From contig SFMU01000030.1 in the NCBI GenBank assembly GCA_004552965.1, positions 1 to 24,553 of the forward strand: a stretch of DNA of 24,553 nucleotides. The letters are read 5' to 3'. How positions within the stretch are numbered: the first letter of the stretch is position 1; every line of letters starts with the position of its first letter. Positions 1-7,852 of the stretch are shown one piece after another. The translations under genes and the position numbers were made by a program. The DNA is from Bacteroidales bacterium (GTDB taxonomy: Bacteria; Bacteroidota; Bacteroidia; Bacteroidales; UBA932). Below the pieces are notes generated by a model. The model saw only the letters and a list, made by a program, of their open reading frames with translations. It did no database searches and was not told the origin of the DNA.

Positions 1-343
1 CCAGGTCTACAGGGTCAGGGTCACCAAGAATCCGGACGGAACCTACAAAGCTCAGAATTATTATCTGAAATATCCGAACGGTAAGGACGGCAAGCCGCTT
101 CTCGACAAGAAGAATCCCGACAAATCCCTGCGGAATGTTCCCTACAGCCAAGTCGTTCTCATCGAAGCTCTGCAGTACGATCCAGACAAGAAGAGCTGGG
201 GCAACGCCAAGATTTATGACCCATCAAGAGGTCTCAAGGCAAATGTTACAGCCGTGTTCCTTCCGGACGGCCGCCTCAAACTCAGAGGCTCGGTACTTGG
301 CATCGGAGAGAGCATCTATTGGGCCCCGGTAACTGAAAAATAA
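1..343 (+). CDS. DUF2147-family protein, C-terminal part (truncated by window edge)
   Basis: This is an open frame entering from the left edge. The first full codon is at 2 and it ends in TAA at 341-343, leaving 113 residues. The tail, with AKIYDPSRGLKANVTAVF followed by GRLKLRGSVLGI and a terminal WAPV, resembles the end of DUF2147 proteins, where an 'I.DP..G..Y...' strand is followed by a 'L.VRGY.G....' strand. These are small secreted or periplasmic beta-rich proteins of unknown function. The start, and therefore any signal peptide, lies outside the window. A charged, lysine-rich stretch (KYPNGKDGKPLLDKKNPDK) occupies the middle where DUF2147 members often vary. It is followed by an AT-rich gap of 81 bases before rarA. 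The family assignment rests on pattern memory of the last 45 residues only. Confidence 0.6.
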   Translation, partial: QVYRVRVTKNPDGTYKAQNYYLKYPNGKDGKPLLDKKNPDKSLRNVPYSQVVLIEALQYDPDKKSWGNAKIYDPSRGLKANVTAVFLPDGRLKLRGSVLGIGESIYWAPVTEK

Positions 344-424
344 CGGGAAAAACCTGCTTAACATTTTTGTTAATTATTATAACAGATTTGTTTTGATAAT
401 TGGTTCCTAGTGTTTTAGAAAGAA

Positions 425-1744
425 ATGGCAAGCAAATCAGAGCAAATGGCCGTAACCGGTGTTCTTCCTCCTCTTCCTGAGAGGATGAGGCCTCATACCA
501 TGGAAGATTATGTCGGTCAGAGGCATCTTGTCGGTGCTGGTTGCATCCTCAGGAACATGATCGAATCAGGCAGCCTCACCTCTTTCATCCTCTGGGGACC
601 TCCGGGCGTTGGCAAGACCACTCTTGCTGGAATAATTGCCGAATCCCTGTCCCGTGATTTCTACACTCTTTCCGCTGTCAGCGCCGGAGTGAAGGATGTC
701 AAGGATATCATAGCAAAAGCCCGTGGCAACTCTCTGTTTTCCCAAAGCGCGGCTCCGATTCTCTTTATCGATGAAATCCACAGGTTCAACAAGAGCCAGC
801 AGGATGCCCTTCTGGGAGCCGTCGAGAACGGGACGATAGTTCTCATCGGTGCAACTACAGAGAATCCTTCATTTGAAATCAACACTCCCCTCCTGTCTAG
901 ATGTCAGGTCTTTGTCCTGAAATCCCTGGAAGTAGCCGATCTGGACGCCTTGCTAAGCCGTGCCCTGAAGGAAGATGTCCTGCTTAAGGAAAAGAACATC
1001 GAGGTTGCCCAGAAAGAGGCCCTGTTCCGCTACAGCGGAGGTGACGGGAGGAAACTCCTGAATATTCTTGAGATTGCGGTTGATACCGCTTCTCATCAGG
1101 GTGGACCGATTGTGATTGACAACAAGCTGGTTACGAGCTGTATTCAGGAAAATGTGGCTGCTTATGACAAGGATGGTGAAATGCACTACGATGTCATCTC
1201 TGCTTTCATCAAGTCCATCAGAGGGTCTGATCCCAATGCTGCTGTCTATTATCTGGCTCGGATGCTTGATGGAGGAGAGGATCCCCTTTTCATTGCCCGC
1301 CGTCTGTGCATTTCCGCAGCCGAGGACATCGGTCTTGCAAATCCCAATGCGCTGCTGCTTGCCAATTCCTGCTTCCAGATCGTGCATCAGATCGGTATGC
1401 CCGAAGCCAGGATTCCCCTCTCGGAGGTGACTGTCTATCTTGCCAGCTCTCCAAAAAGTAACTCTGCCTATATGGCTATCAACAAGGCACTTGAGGAGGC
1501 TAAGACCAATCCGGCCAGACCGGTTCCCCTGTACCTTCGGAATGCACCGACCAAACTGATGGAAGATCTCGGCTACTCGGATGGCTACAAGTATGCTCAC
1601 GATTACCCCGGTCATTTTGCGGATCTGGAATTCATGCCTGCCGGCCTGGAAGGGACTGTCTTCTACGATCCATGTCAGAATCAGCATGAGGACAGGCTGA
1701 AGGCCTATCTGCAAGCCTGCTGGCCGAAATACTACACAGAATAG
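425..1744 (+). CDS. rarA: Replication-associated recombination protein A (RarA/MgsA, AAA+ ATPase)
   Basis: A 439-residue clamp-loader-like AAA+ ATPase that acts at stalled replication forks. Visible motifs: the conserved entry 'ERMRPHTMEDYVGQRHLVG' at 19-37, Walker A GPPGVGKTT at 58-66, Walker B LFIDEIHRF at 113-121, sensor 1 GATTENPSFEIN at 142-153, and an SRC arginine finger (R159). The C-terminal half has the RarA tetramerisation-type segment, including IKSIRGSDPNAAVYYLARM and AAEDIGLANP. Length is normal for the family. ATG at 425 is the first start in frame; a second ATG eight codons on is a possible alternative. The upstream gap has AT-rich sequence with only an imperfect -7 box (CAGATTTG at 383-390). 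It converges on tamL with 17 bases between the stops. Confidence 0.96.
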   Translation: MASKSEQMAVTGVLPPLPERMRPHTMEDYVGQRHLVGAGCILRNMIESGSLTSFILWGPPGVGKTTLAGIIAESLSRDFYTLSAVSAGVKDVKDIIAKARGNSLFSQSAAPILFIDEIHRFNKSQQDALLGAVENGTIVLIGATTENPSFEINTPLLSRCQVFVLKSLEVADLDALLSRALKEDVLLKEKNIEVAQKEALFRYSGGDGRKLLNILEIAVDTASHQGGPIVIDNKLVTSCIQENVAAYDKDGEMHYDVISAFIKSIRGSDPNAAVYYLARMLDGGEDPLFIARRLCISAAEDIGLANPNALLLANSCFQIVHQIGMPEARIPLSEVTVYLASSPKSNSAYMAINKALEEAKTNPARPVPLYLRNAPTKLMEDLGYSDGYKYAHDYPGHFADLEFMPAGLEGTVFYDPCQNQHEDRLKAYLQACWPKYYTE

Positions 1745-1761
1745 AAAGCGGTGGTACCGTG

Positions 1762-3984
1762 TCAGAACGGATAGCCGACTCCGAAATGCAGGGCAAAACT
1801 GTCCCTGCTCCCCCACTCTTTTGGAGAAACCCAACGTTTGTCTCTGACCGGATCATAGATTTTGATACCGGCATCCAGTCTCAGAATGAGGAAGTTGAGA
1901 TCCAATCTGATTCCAAGTCCCCAGTTCGCTGCAATCGTCTGGCCGAGAGTGGAGAAAGAAAAGTCACTCTTCAATCCATCATCATCTGTTGAGCCACTGT
2001 TCAGGGTCCACACGTTGCCGACATCAGTGAACAGGGCACCGTTCAATTTCCAGAACAGTGGAAACCTGTATTCAAGATTGGCTTCCAGTTTCATGTCACC
2101 GGTCTGGCTTGGAATCACGAACAGAGGGTTCATCGGAGAATTGCCCGGTCCCAGAGACCTTGCCTGCCATCCGCGCATGCTGTTGGATCCTCCGCTGTAG
2201 AACTGCTTCTCGAACGGCATCCGTGCAGAGTTCCCGTAGGCGAAACCGGCTCCGGCCATCACTCTCATGGCGAGGGAATGACTCCTGCCGGAGAACATCA
2301 GAGTCCTGGTCAGGGAGACTTCAGTTCTGACATACTGTGAATATGGCACATCCCAGATCGTGTGCTGCCCAAGATCGTTCCTGTTCATCAGAGGGTTGAA
2401 GAGGCTCATCAGATTACCTGATGCATCTATCTGGAATTTAGCGGAATAGTGAGAAACCTTAGGGTAGAGTTCGGTGGAGCTGGAGTACCATAGGACAAGT
2501 CCGGCTCCTTCATCGATGTGGTTCTGGTAGGCCTCCATGATGAAAGGATTGGCAGCCAGGCTGGATGCGAAATCGCTGTCAAGATTGCTCAATTTCACCA
2601 ATTTGGACTTGAGGGGATAGACCTGGTACATCATATGCCCACCGTTGAAGGTCCCGGTGTAGCCATAATTCAGGGAAATCATGTGCCTGGTATATTCAGG
2701 CCTGTTCTGGAAATTGTACGAGGCGCTTATCTCCGTCCTTGGCATATCCGGTCCCTTGAAAAGCTTGCGCGGAAGTCCGAGGAATTCGGGGAAACTGATG
2801 CTTGAAGAGACTCCGAACTCGTTGGATCTGATGTCCCTGTCGTTGACTTTGAATTGGAAGTTGCCCAGGAAACTCAGGTTCATCCACTCCCCTCCGCCAA
2901 AAATGTTCTTGTGGAAATAGCTCAGCTGGGGCGAAATGCCGATCAGTCCGTTTGAGTTTGTGGATGCTTCCAGATCGGTCTTGAATCCCTGCCTCTTGGA
3001 TCCGCTCAGATTGATGGAGCAGTCCACTGTCGAAGAATCCACCGGCGTCAACTCGATGTTGACACCATTGAAGAGACGCAGTGCGGAGAACCTTGAATAT
3101 GTGTTGTTCACATCGGTTTCGTCATACAGGGCACCGGGTTCTATCGTGCAGACTTCTTTCAGTATCTTTTCCTTGAAGCGGATGTCTTCGTCATAGGATA
3201 TCGAGACCTCCCCTATCGAGTATTTCATGTGAGGCTTTGCGCTCTCTGCAGTCTGGTTCCTGGTATATTCGCGGATGCTCATCCTGAGACTGGCAGTCCC
3301 GCTGCCGATAGTGTCCGCCTCGAAGGTCAGGTAGTGCTTGGTGAATCCGAAGTATCCCCTCCTGCGCAGAGCTGCCGCCGTTCTTTCGCTCTCTGCCTCG
3401 AGCGCGCTTTCGGAAAGGATGTCTCCAGGGGCAATGCTGAGGTTGGACGTGTCCGCGAGGAAATCTTCCCTGATGGATCCCTGGGGCAGGTCGAAGTCGA
3501 TCCGGGAAATCCTGATCTGTTTGCCCAGAGTGACGAAATAGTTGACCTCCACCTTCTTGCCCTTGACTTTTGCGAAACTCTCGACACGCGAGCCGTAATA
3601 CCCTTCGTATTCAAGATGTCTTTCGATGTTCTCGGCTGACGTCTTCACGGCTGAAGGGTCATAGACCACAGGGGCAACTCCTATTTTCCTGAAGAACTTT
3701 CCAAGCCCCTTTTCCCCGTTCTGTCCGGACAGGTTGTAGATGTTCAGGAACGGATTCCATCCGAAAATCAGGTATGTGTTGGCTTTCTGCTTGATGTATG
3801 GCTGGATGTCCCTGACATCATACTTCGTGTCGTTGGTCACATGGACCTTGTTTGCGGCAAGCCTGTATTCTCCGTCAGCGAGCGACCTGGTCGAACTGCA
3901 GGAAGACGACAGGATGCATGCGACAAGGCAGGACACCCACAGGGCGGCCCGCAATTGACTTTTATGAATATGCCGTTGACTCAT
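1762..3984 (-). CDS. tamL: Omp85-family outer-membrane lipoprotein, TamL/BamA-like
   Basis: A 740-residue outer-membrane assembly protein. The N-terminus has basic residues, a hydrophobic stretch and two candidate lipobox cysteines: LVAC (C23), the better fit, and SSSC (C29). This fits the lipidated TamL branch typical of Bacteroidota rather than BamA itself. Residues from about 30 to 330 carry POTRA-like segments, for example YEGYYGSRVESFAKVKGKKV and RRRGYFGFTKHY. The second half is a beta-barrel rich in alternating aromatic residues. The Omp85 loop-6 motif appears as GGSNSMRGW (R604-G605), and the last residue is Phe, as expected of barrel substrates. TamL is proposed to partner inner-membrane TamB in inserting outer-membrane proteins; no tamB is in this window. 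The ATG at 3984 lies about 35 bases after a TAnnTTTG box. It is monocistronic here. Confidence 0.88.
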   Translation of the reverse strand: MSQRHIHKSQLRAALWVSCLVACILSSSCSSTRSLADGEYRLAANKVHVTNDTKYDVRDIQPYIKQKANTYLIFGWNPFLNIYNLSGQNGEKGLGKFFRKIGVAPVVYDPSAVKTSAENIERHLEYEGYYGSRVESFAKVKGKKVEVNYFVTLGKQIRISRIDFDLPQGSIREDFLADTSNLSIAPGDILSESALEAESERTAAALRRRGYFGFTKHYLTFEADTIGSGTASLRMSIREYTRNQTAESAKPHMKYSIGEVSISYDEDIRFKEKILKEVCTIEPGALYDETDVNNTYSRFSALRLFNGVNIELTPVDSSTVDCSINLSGSKRQGFKTDLEASTNSNGLIGISPQLSYFHKNIFGGGEWMNLSFLGNFQFKVNDRDIRSNEFGVSSSISFPEFLGLPRKLFKGPDMPRTEISASYNFQNRPEYTRHMISLNYGYTGTFNGGHMMYQVYPLKSKLVKLSNLDSDFASSLAANPFIMEAYQNHIDEGAGLVLWYSSSTELYPKVSHYSAKFQIDASGNLMSLFNPLMNRNDLGQHTIWDVPYSQYVRTEVSLTRTLMFSGRSHSLAMRVMAGAGFAYGNSARMPFEKQFYSGGSNSMRGWQARSLGPGNSPMNPLFVIPSQTGDMKLEANLEYRFPLFWKLNGALFTDVGNVWTLNSGSTDDDGLKSDFSFSTLGQTIAANWGLGIRLDLNFLILRLDAGIKIYDPVRDKRWVSPKEWGSRDSFALHFGVGYPF

Positions 3985-4018
3985 CGCTATCGACTTGCCG
4001 ACTTCTGCCGACAGAATA

Positions 4019-4026
4019 CAAAAATA
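4019..4026 (-). promoter_or_regulatory. Candidate -7 box of the tamL promoter
   Basis: Read on the minus strand this is TATTTTTG, an exact match to the Bacteroidota -7 consensus TAnnTTTG. It lies 34 bases upstream of the tamL ATG, which implies a short leader. A TTTG on the same strand (complement of 4050-4053) could be the -33 element, but the 23-base spacing is longer than usual. Confidence 0.5.
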
Positions 4027-4070
4027 GCAAGCCTTTCCGATATTCTGGCCAAAACGCTCCGAAAATATGT

Positions 4071-4078
4071 TATATTTG
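4071..4078 (+). promoter_or_regulatory. Candidate -7 box of the RNA methyltransferase operon promoter
   Basis: TATATTTG matches TAnnTTTG exactly. It sits 22 bases before an in-frame ATG at 4101 and 64 before the preferred ATG at 4143. No convincing TTTG -33 element is seen; TTCTG at 4043-4047 is the nearest candidate. It is divergent from the tamL box 44 bases away, so the two promoters share their upstream sequence. Confidence 0.5.
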
Positions 4079-4142
4079 TATTGTTTATGAGTTTCGCCTG
4101 ATGAAAATCAGGTTCACAGGACAGACTCTGCCTGCCAGCATT

Positions 4143-4898
4143 ATGGAAATACCTGTATCTTCGAATGAGATTAAATTTGTCAAGTCATTGACACAGAAGA
4201 AATACCGCGACCAGGAAGGTGCTTTTCTCGTGGAAGGCGAGAAGATGGTGGCCGAAGCAATCGATTCCTCTTTCAGCGTTCTGAAGGTTTACCGTCTGGC
4301 CGAGGTCGGAGCAAAGGCAATGTCTCGCCTGAGCCAGACTGCGACCCCTTCTCCGGCGCTTGCCGTGGTAGGAAAGCCTGAGGGACTGATGCTTGAGGAC
4401 TTTTCCTCCCTGCCGTCCAGAGGTCTTTTCCTGGCCTTGGACGGTATCCGGGACCCTGGCAACCTGGGGACCATAATCCGCCTGGCTGACTGGTTCGGTA
4501 TCGATGCGCTCTTTGCTTCTCCCGACACTGTGGATGTGTTCAATCCCAAGGTGGTTCAGTCGACCATGGGCGCCATATTCAGAGTCAGGTTCCATTATTG
4601 CGACATCACGGCGCTGTGTCGCCGCGTGCGTTCCGCCGGAGGAAATGTCTATGGTACTTTCCTGGATGGCAGGAACTTATATTCACAGACCCTCTCTCCG
4701 GGGCTGGACTCCCCTTCCCTCATTGTCATAGGCAATGAAGCCAACGGCATTTCTCCGGAAGTTGGCTCCGAAGTGACGGACAGGCTTTTCATTCCGCCGT
4801 TCCCCGTGGACCGCAGAGGTTCCGAATCACTCAATGCCGCCGTGGCCACAGCCGTCACCGTGGCGGAGTTCAGGAGAAGACAGGCATTGAACCTATAA
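4143..4898 (+). CDS. RNA 2'-O-ribose methyltransferase, SpoU/TrmH (SPOUT) family
   Basis: A 251-residue SAM-dependent methyltransferase of the SPOUT class, probably acting on a 2'-hydroxyl in rRNA or tRNA. The N-terminal substrate-binding domain is typical (IKFVKSLTQKKYRDQEGAFL, then VEGEKMVAEA, residues 10-39). The three SpoU motifs are present: motif 1 DGIRDPGNLGTIIRLA at 100-115, motif 2 VIGNEANGIS at 195-204, and motif 3 IPPFP followed by SLNAAVATAV up to about 238. These build the trefoil knot that binds SAM. I chose ATG 4143 because family members usually start a few residues before 'IKF..SL'. ATG 4101 would add 14 residues and also lies downstream of the -7 box. The exact target nucleotide cannot be told from sequence. 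It leads an operon and ends 10 bases before the next gene. Confidence 0.88.
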   Translation: MEIPVSSNEIKFVKSLTQKKYRDQEGAFLVEGEKMVAEAIDSSFSVLKVYRLAEVGAKAMSRLSQTATPSPALAVVGKPEGLMLEDFSSLPSRGLFLALDGIRDPGNLGTIIRLADWFGIDALFASPDTVDVFNPKVVQSTMGAIFRVRFHYCDITALCRRVRSAGGNVYGTFLDGRNLYSQTLSPGLDSPSLIVIGNEANGISPEVGSEVTDRLFIPPFPVDRRGSESLNAAVATAVTVAEFRRRQALNL

Positions 4899-4908
4899 GA
4901 CAGACCAG

Positions 4909-7848
4909 ATGAACGAGGAATCATTGATGAAATCCAGAATCAGGAAGATTCTGATGATCTGCAGCAACTACGATGCTTTCTCCCTCGAGGAGGACGGAAG
5001 GATCGAAAGACAGATAATCGAGGAATACAGGGAACTGAACCTGAGTTCCCCTCCGACATTTATCTGGAAGACTTCCTCTGCGGAAGCCAGGGCATATCTC
5101 GAGTCTGACAGCGGGTCGGCCGATGAAGTTGACATGATCATGTGCATGTACAACGACAATGACAAGGAGATATTCAGTTTTGCCGCAGAGCTCAAGGAGA
5201 AATCCATATCCATACCTTTCATCCTGCTGATCCATTATTCCAAGGCCGTGCGTCAGCGGGTCTTCGAGATGGACCGCAGAGGCATCGACTTCGTCTTCAG
5301 CTGGCACGGCAATGCGGACCTTATCCTCGCCATCGTGAAGCTGATCGAGGACTCCGCCAATGCCGTGAACGATGTCTTTGAAGTCGGTGTCAAGGTCATA
5401 CTCCTGGTGGAGGACTCTATCCGCTATTATTCCACCTATCTTCCTGAGCTGTACAAACTTGTGCTGACCCAGAGCAGGGAGTTCGTGAAGGAGTGCCTGA
5501 ACGAGGAGCAGAAGCGCAACAGAAAGCGTTCGCGCCCGAAAATCCTGCTTGCAACCTGCTATGAGGAAGCAGTAAACTACTTCGAAGAGTATAAGGAGCA
5601 CTTGCTCGGCGTCATCTCGGATGTCGGCATGGTGGTGCACAAGGGTGATTCGGACAGCTCGGAAAAGCTCGATGCGGGAATCGACCTCGTCCGCAGGATC
5701 CGTGAATATGATCCCCTGATGCCGGTCCTGCTCCAATCTTCCCAGGGCAGCATGTCCGAATTTGCCGCTCAGCTCGGCGCGGGTTTCCTGAAAAAGTATT
5801 CGAGGACCCTTTTCATGCAGCTGGGAGACTACATGAAGGAGGAATTCGGCTTCGGAGACTTTGTCTTCAGGGACAGTTCCGGCATTGAATATGGCAGGGC
5901 TTCGAGCCTGACCGGCCTGGAGAACATCATCAATGAGATTCCTGACCGGATCCTTGTCAGCAACACTTCCAGAAACATGTTCTCCAAGTGGTTCTATGCC
6001 AGGGGACTTTTTGCTCTGGCCGAGACCTTCAGGGCTCACCACCACACCGATGCTGCCGCCTTCCGTGAGTTCCTTCGCAATGAAATCGACTCCTACCACT
6101 CCTCCAGCGGCCAGGGCATCATAGCCGAGTTCCACAAGGAATCCTACAAGGAATACTACTGGTTCTCCAGGATGGGAGAAGGCAGCCTGGGCGGAAAGGC
6201 CAGAGGTCTTGCCTTCCTGAATCATCTGATCCAGAAATACCGCCTGTCGGACCGTTACGAGGGACTTCATGTCTCCATTCCGCGCACCATAGTCATCACG
6301 ACCGACTGGTTCGACCAGTTCATCATGGAAAACGGCCTTCAGTACGTTATCGACTCGGAATTGTCCGACGACGAGATACTTTCTGAATTCGTGGCTTCGA
6401 CCTTGCCGGACGAACTCGTCCAGAATCTCAGGGCCTACGTCAGGACTTGCCGCGGTCCCCTTGCCATAAGGTCGAGTTCGAAACTGGAAGACAGCAATTT
6501 CCAGCCTTTCGCGGGAGTATATTCGACATACATGTGCCCTCTGGTCGAGAACAGGGACAAGATGCTCAGGGAGGTCGCAAAGGCCATCAAGAGCGTCTAT
6601 GCTTCGACTTTCTTCGTGGGAAGCCGCAACTACATCCAGGCCAGCGGCAATCTTCTCGGAGAGGAGAAGATGTCGGTCATCATCCAGGACATCTGCGGAA
6701 GTGTCCACGGAAATGATTTCTACCCGATGATGTCCGGAGTGGGGCGCTCCCTGAATTCCTACCCTATCGGCTCCGAGAAGGCTGAGGACGGGGTTCTGAA
6801 CGTGGCTTTCGGCCTGGGAAAGACGGTGGTTGACGGTGGAAAGACCTTAAGGGTCTGTCCGAAGCAGCCACGGAAGATTCTGCAGCTGACCGAGACCAGG
6901 ATGGCTCTCCGCGAGACTCAGAACGAGATGTACACCCTGGATCTCAATCCCACCTCATTCAAGGTTTCCAAGAATGACGGGATCAATCTGCGGAATGTCA
7001 AGGTGACCGAGGCTCTGAAGGAGTTTGACCACCCGGAACTTGTGGCGTCGACCTATGTCGCCCAGGATGACCGGATACAGCCGGGTGTGACTGCCGCGGG
7101 ACCGAGAATAGTGAGTTTCGATGCCATATTCAAGTATGAAAGACTGCCTTTGGCCTCCGCTCTCCATGACATCATGGAAATCTGCAAGAATGAGCTGATG
7201 TGCGACATCGAAATCGAATTCGCCGTCGATCCCGTACCGGAAACCGGAGGCACCGAGGCCCTTCTCAAGCTTCTTCAGGTACGTCCTGTCGCAAGCAACA
7301 ACGAGAGGAGCGTCTCCAACATCTATGAGGTCTCGGCATCTCTGGGAACTGAACTGATCAGTTGCGACAATGCCCTGGGCAACGGTTTCTTCAAGGAATC
7401 ATCATACATCGTCATCCTCCCGCCCGACACCTTTGACAAGATGCAGACTCCGGGAATGGCCGAGGAGATTTCCAGGATAAATGCCGGACTGAGTGAGGCC
7501 AAGGAGACCTGTTTTCTCATTGGTCCCGGGAGATGGGGCTCTTCGATTCCGACTCTCGGTGTGCCTGTCCTGTGGACTGACATCTCTTCTGCCAGAATGG
7601 TGGTCGAGTACGGCCTGGAGGACTTCCGTGTCGATCCGAGCCAGGGAACGCATTTCTTCCAGAACATCACCTCCCTCGGTGTAGGTTATCTTACTGTCGA
7701 TCAGTTTGCAGGCACCGGAACTGTCGACTTCGAGGCAATCAGCCGTCTGGAATGCGTACACTCCGGCCGTTGGGCAAAAGTCTACAAGGTCCCTGGTCTG
7801 ACCGGTTACATAGACAGGGACAGGGGCATGGCAACAATCGGATTCTGA
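4909..7848 (+). CDS. Receiver-like modules fused to PEP-synthase-type ATP-grasp (PPDK_N) domain
   Basis: A 979-residue, soluble, multi-domain protein. Residues 11-148 look like a degenerate receiver fold (KILMICSNYDAF, later MIMCMYND). Residues 162-305 look like a second receiver with likely active-site residues: acidic pair E168-D169 in LLVEDS, candidate phospho-acceptor D238 in VISDVGM, a Ser at 277/278, and Lys at 295/296 in FLKKYS. A basic insert (KRNRKRSRPK) lengthens the D169-D238 interval. Residues about 420-795 match the ATP-binding half of PEP synthase/pyruvate phosphate dikinase: GSLGGKARGL at 425-434, PLAIRSSSKLED at 517-528, VAFGLGKTVV at 632-641, LLQVRPV at 788-794. The phospho-His swivel domain and the PEP/pyruvate TIM barrel are missing. 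Instead there is a roughly 180-residue tail with GPGRWGSS and a GTHFFQNITSLGVGYL block. PEP synthase activity is therefore unlikely. ATG 4927 is an alternative start. Confidence 0.82.
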   Translation: MNEESLMKSRIRKILMICSNYDAFSLEEDGRIERQIIEEYRELNLSSPPTFIWKTSSAEARAYLESDSGSADEVDMIMCMYNDNDKEIFSFAAELKEKSISIPFILLIHYSKAVRQRVFEMDRRGIDFVFSWHGNADLILAIVKLIEDSANAVNDVFEVGVKVILLVEDSIRYYSTYLPELYKLVLTQSREFVKECLNEEQKRNRKRSRPKILLATCYEEAVNYFEEYKEHLLGVISDVGMVVHKGDSDSSEKLDAGIDLVRRIREYDPLMPVLLQSSQGSMSEFAAQLGAGFLKKYSRTLFMQLGDYMKEEFGFGDFVFRDSSGIEYGRASSLTGLENIINEIPDRILVSNTSRNMFSKWFYARGLFALAETFRAHHHTDAAAFREFLRNEIDSYHSSSGQGIIAEFHKESYKEYYWFSRMGEGSLGGKARGLAFLNHLIQKYRLSDRYEGLHVSIPRTIVITTDWFDQFIMENGLQYVIDSELSDDEILSEFVASTLPDELVQNLRAYVRTCRGPLAIRSSSKLEDSNFQPFAGVYSTYMCPLVENRDKMLREVAKAIKSVYASTFFVGSRNYIQASGNLLGEEKMSVIIQDICGSVHGNDFYPMMSGVGRSLNSYPIGSEKAEDGVLNVAFGLGKTVVDGGKTLRVCPKQPRKILQLTETRMALRETQNEMYTLDLNPTSFKVSKNDGINLRNVKVTEALKEFDHPELVASTYVAQDDRIQPGVTAAGPRIVSFDAIFKYERLPLASALHDIMEICKNELMCDIEIEFAVDPVPETGGTEALLKLLQVRPVASNNERSVSNIYEVSASLGTELISCDNALGNGFFKESSYIVILPPDTFDKMQTPGMAEEISRINAGLSEAKETCFLIGPGRWGSSIPTLGVPVLWTDISSARMVVEYGLEDFRVDPSQGTHFFQNITSLGVGYLTVDQFAGTGTVDFEAISRLECVHSGRWAKVYKVPGLTGYIDRDRGMATIGF

Positions 7849-7852
7849 GGGG

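Noticed and set aside
953..1834. A 293-codon open frame on the minus strand
   Set aside because: It is antisense to rarA and runs past its stop; no protein-like features.
3852..4142. Longer N-terminus of the RNA methyltransferase
   Set aside because: It would run through the tamL 5' end and the promoter at 4071-4078, so it would be upstream of the transcript start.
4921..6708. A 595-codon open frame on the minus strand
   Set aside because: It lies wholly antisense to the ATP-grasp fusion gene, whose motifs are convincing. Its translation has no recognisable domain and arises from codon bias in the true frame.
4909..7848. Annotation as phosphoenolpyruvate synthase
   Set aside because: The phospho-His domain and PEP/pyruvate-binding barrel are not present, so the full reaction cannot be carried out by this chain.
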